A stretch of 7,141 nucleotides of DNA from RGIG5270 sp045657185 (GTDB lineage Bacteria > Verrucomicrobiota > Lentisphaeria > Victivallales > Victivallaceae). A model generated the notes under the pieces. That model searched no databases. It was not told the origin of the DNA and worked only from the letters and a program-made list of their open reading frames with translations. Made by a program: the position numbers and the translations under genes. The DNA lies in contig JAZOSO010000125.1 in assembly GCA_045657185.1 (NCBI GenBank), forward strand, positions 1 to 7,141, in the 5' to 3' direction. Of the stretch, positions 6,427 through 7,141 are shown in pieces. The stretch's first letter is position 1. Each line of letters begins with the position of its first letter.

Positions 6427-7141
6427 TTACTTCGCAGTGACTTCTTCCAAAGCGATTGCCGCAAGGCGGATATCATTCAGACTCTTTGAATCTTTTACAT
6501 AAGCCGGCCCTTGGTGTTTAATGAGAAAATAGACTGCATATTTTTTGTCAGGATTATTTTCATCATAATATTTGCCGAGACTTACGCTCATCCCCCAAGT
6601 CCAATGCAGCCACAAACTCAACTGCCTGTACATACGGGTCGTTCCTGCATAATACCAGTGATTTTTTTCATCCTGCGGAATAACATTCGGAGCAATAGAA
6701 CCGTGGACAAGATATTTGGTATAACTTTTTTCGTACATACCGAAAATAAATTGGCGCTTATGGCGTTCTTCCCGCTGTTTTGCGTTGTATTTGCCTGAAT
6801 GTGAAAACGCTCTGCCATACGGAGAATCAGCATCATTCACTTTCACGCTGCTGCATGAAATTTTACCGATTTCGATAATTTTTGCCTGCGGATGTTTTTG
6901 TGCAAAATCTGTAACAGGAACAGCTTTTATATTCTGAGTTTTATCAAACACAACTTTTTCCGCATAAAAACGGTCAGCATCATCAACGACTTTTTTACTC
7001 AAAATTGACGGGTCAAAAAATGAACGCAATACGGGATAAAGCATTTTACTGATACTTTCCTGCAATTTTTTGCGGTCAAGTTTCAATTTATTTTTATGCG
7101 AGTTCCATGCTTTGAGATAAGCAGACTCAAGAAGAAGTTTT
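6427..7141 (-). CDS. Unrecognised protein, C-terminal 237 residues (partial at 5' end)
   Basis: The frame is open from the right edge to a TAA at 6427-6429, with no stop in the codons above the TTG at 7084-7086, so the true start is almost certainly outside the window. I do not recognise the family. The visible part is lysine-rich and basic. It starts with a helical segment (AYLKAWNSHKNKLKLDRKKL). A mixed domain with a basic patch (KQREERHKRQF) and an aromatic stretch (HWYYAGTTRMYRQLSLWLHW) follows, and it ends in a helix (LNDIRLAAIALEEV). No membrane span or known catalytic motif is evident; the tryptophan-rich part is too polar for a clear span. No convincing terminator follows, and the tRNA promoter begins about 30 bp downstream. 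Confidence 0.8.
   Translation of the reverse strand, partial: KLLLESAYLKAWNSHKNKLKLDRKKLQESISKMLYPVLRSFFDPSILSKKVVDDADRFYAEKVVFDKTQNIKAVPVTDFAQKHPQAKIIEIGKISCSSVKVNDADSPYGRAFSHSGKYNAKQREERHKRQFIFGMYEKSYTKYLVHGSIAPNVIPQDEKNHWYYAGTTRMYRQLSLWLHWTWGMSVSLGKYYDENNPDKKYAVYFLIKHQGPAYVKDSKSLNDIRLAAIALEEVTAK

Noticed and set aside
6407..6432. A-tract/T-tract hairpin after the right-hand gene as a terminator
   Set aside because: The stem is purely A-U with no GC core, so it is too weak to call.

Overview
The window looks like bacterial chromosome from a Gram-negative, probably host- or gut-associated organism. Coding regions are moderately AT-rich, while the intergenic DNA is extremely AT-rich. The large proteins are AIDA-type and beta-helix repeat proteins, a style common in several gut Gram-negative lineages. 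Lentisphaerota/Victivallales is my best guess at lineage, but this rests on general resemblance only and the sequence does not prove it.

Layout. On the minus strand, 1-772 is the N-terminal part of a beta-helix-like repeat protein that runs off the left edge. Just upstream of it (820-1332, same strand, 47 bp gap) is a 170-residue, cysteine-rich orphan protein; the two look co-transcribed from a near-perfect sigma70 promoter at 1398-1425. A 351-bp spacer (1333-1683) holds that promoter, a 41-nt poly-A run and a second, divergent promoter at 1614-1642. That promoter drives the main gene of the window, 1684-6057 on the plus strand. It encodes a 1457-residue protein with N-terminal AIDA-type repeats followed by degenerate copies of a roughly 100-120 residue beta-sandwich module resembling the bacterial pre-peptidase C-terminal (PPC) fold.

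Downstream (6058-6270) lie a strong GC hairpin, a nested inverted repeat of unknown role, and a rho-independent terminator pointing left. That terminator ends a minus-strand tRNA-Leu(CAA) gene (6271-6356) with its own promoter. The right edge (6427-7141, minus) is the C-terminal part of a protein I do not recognise.

How it may work together (inference): the divergent genes form a surface or secreted adhesin-like locus. Neither large protein has a visible Sec signal peptide, and the complete one has no C-terminal beta-barrel. Classical autotransport is therefore unlikely, and a signal-peptide-independent route such as type I secretion is a reasonable guess. The long homopolymer between the two promoters could make expression of one or both sides variable. 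The tRNA and the right-hand gene appear to be unrelated housekeeping or flanking DNA.
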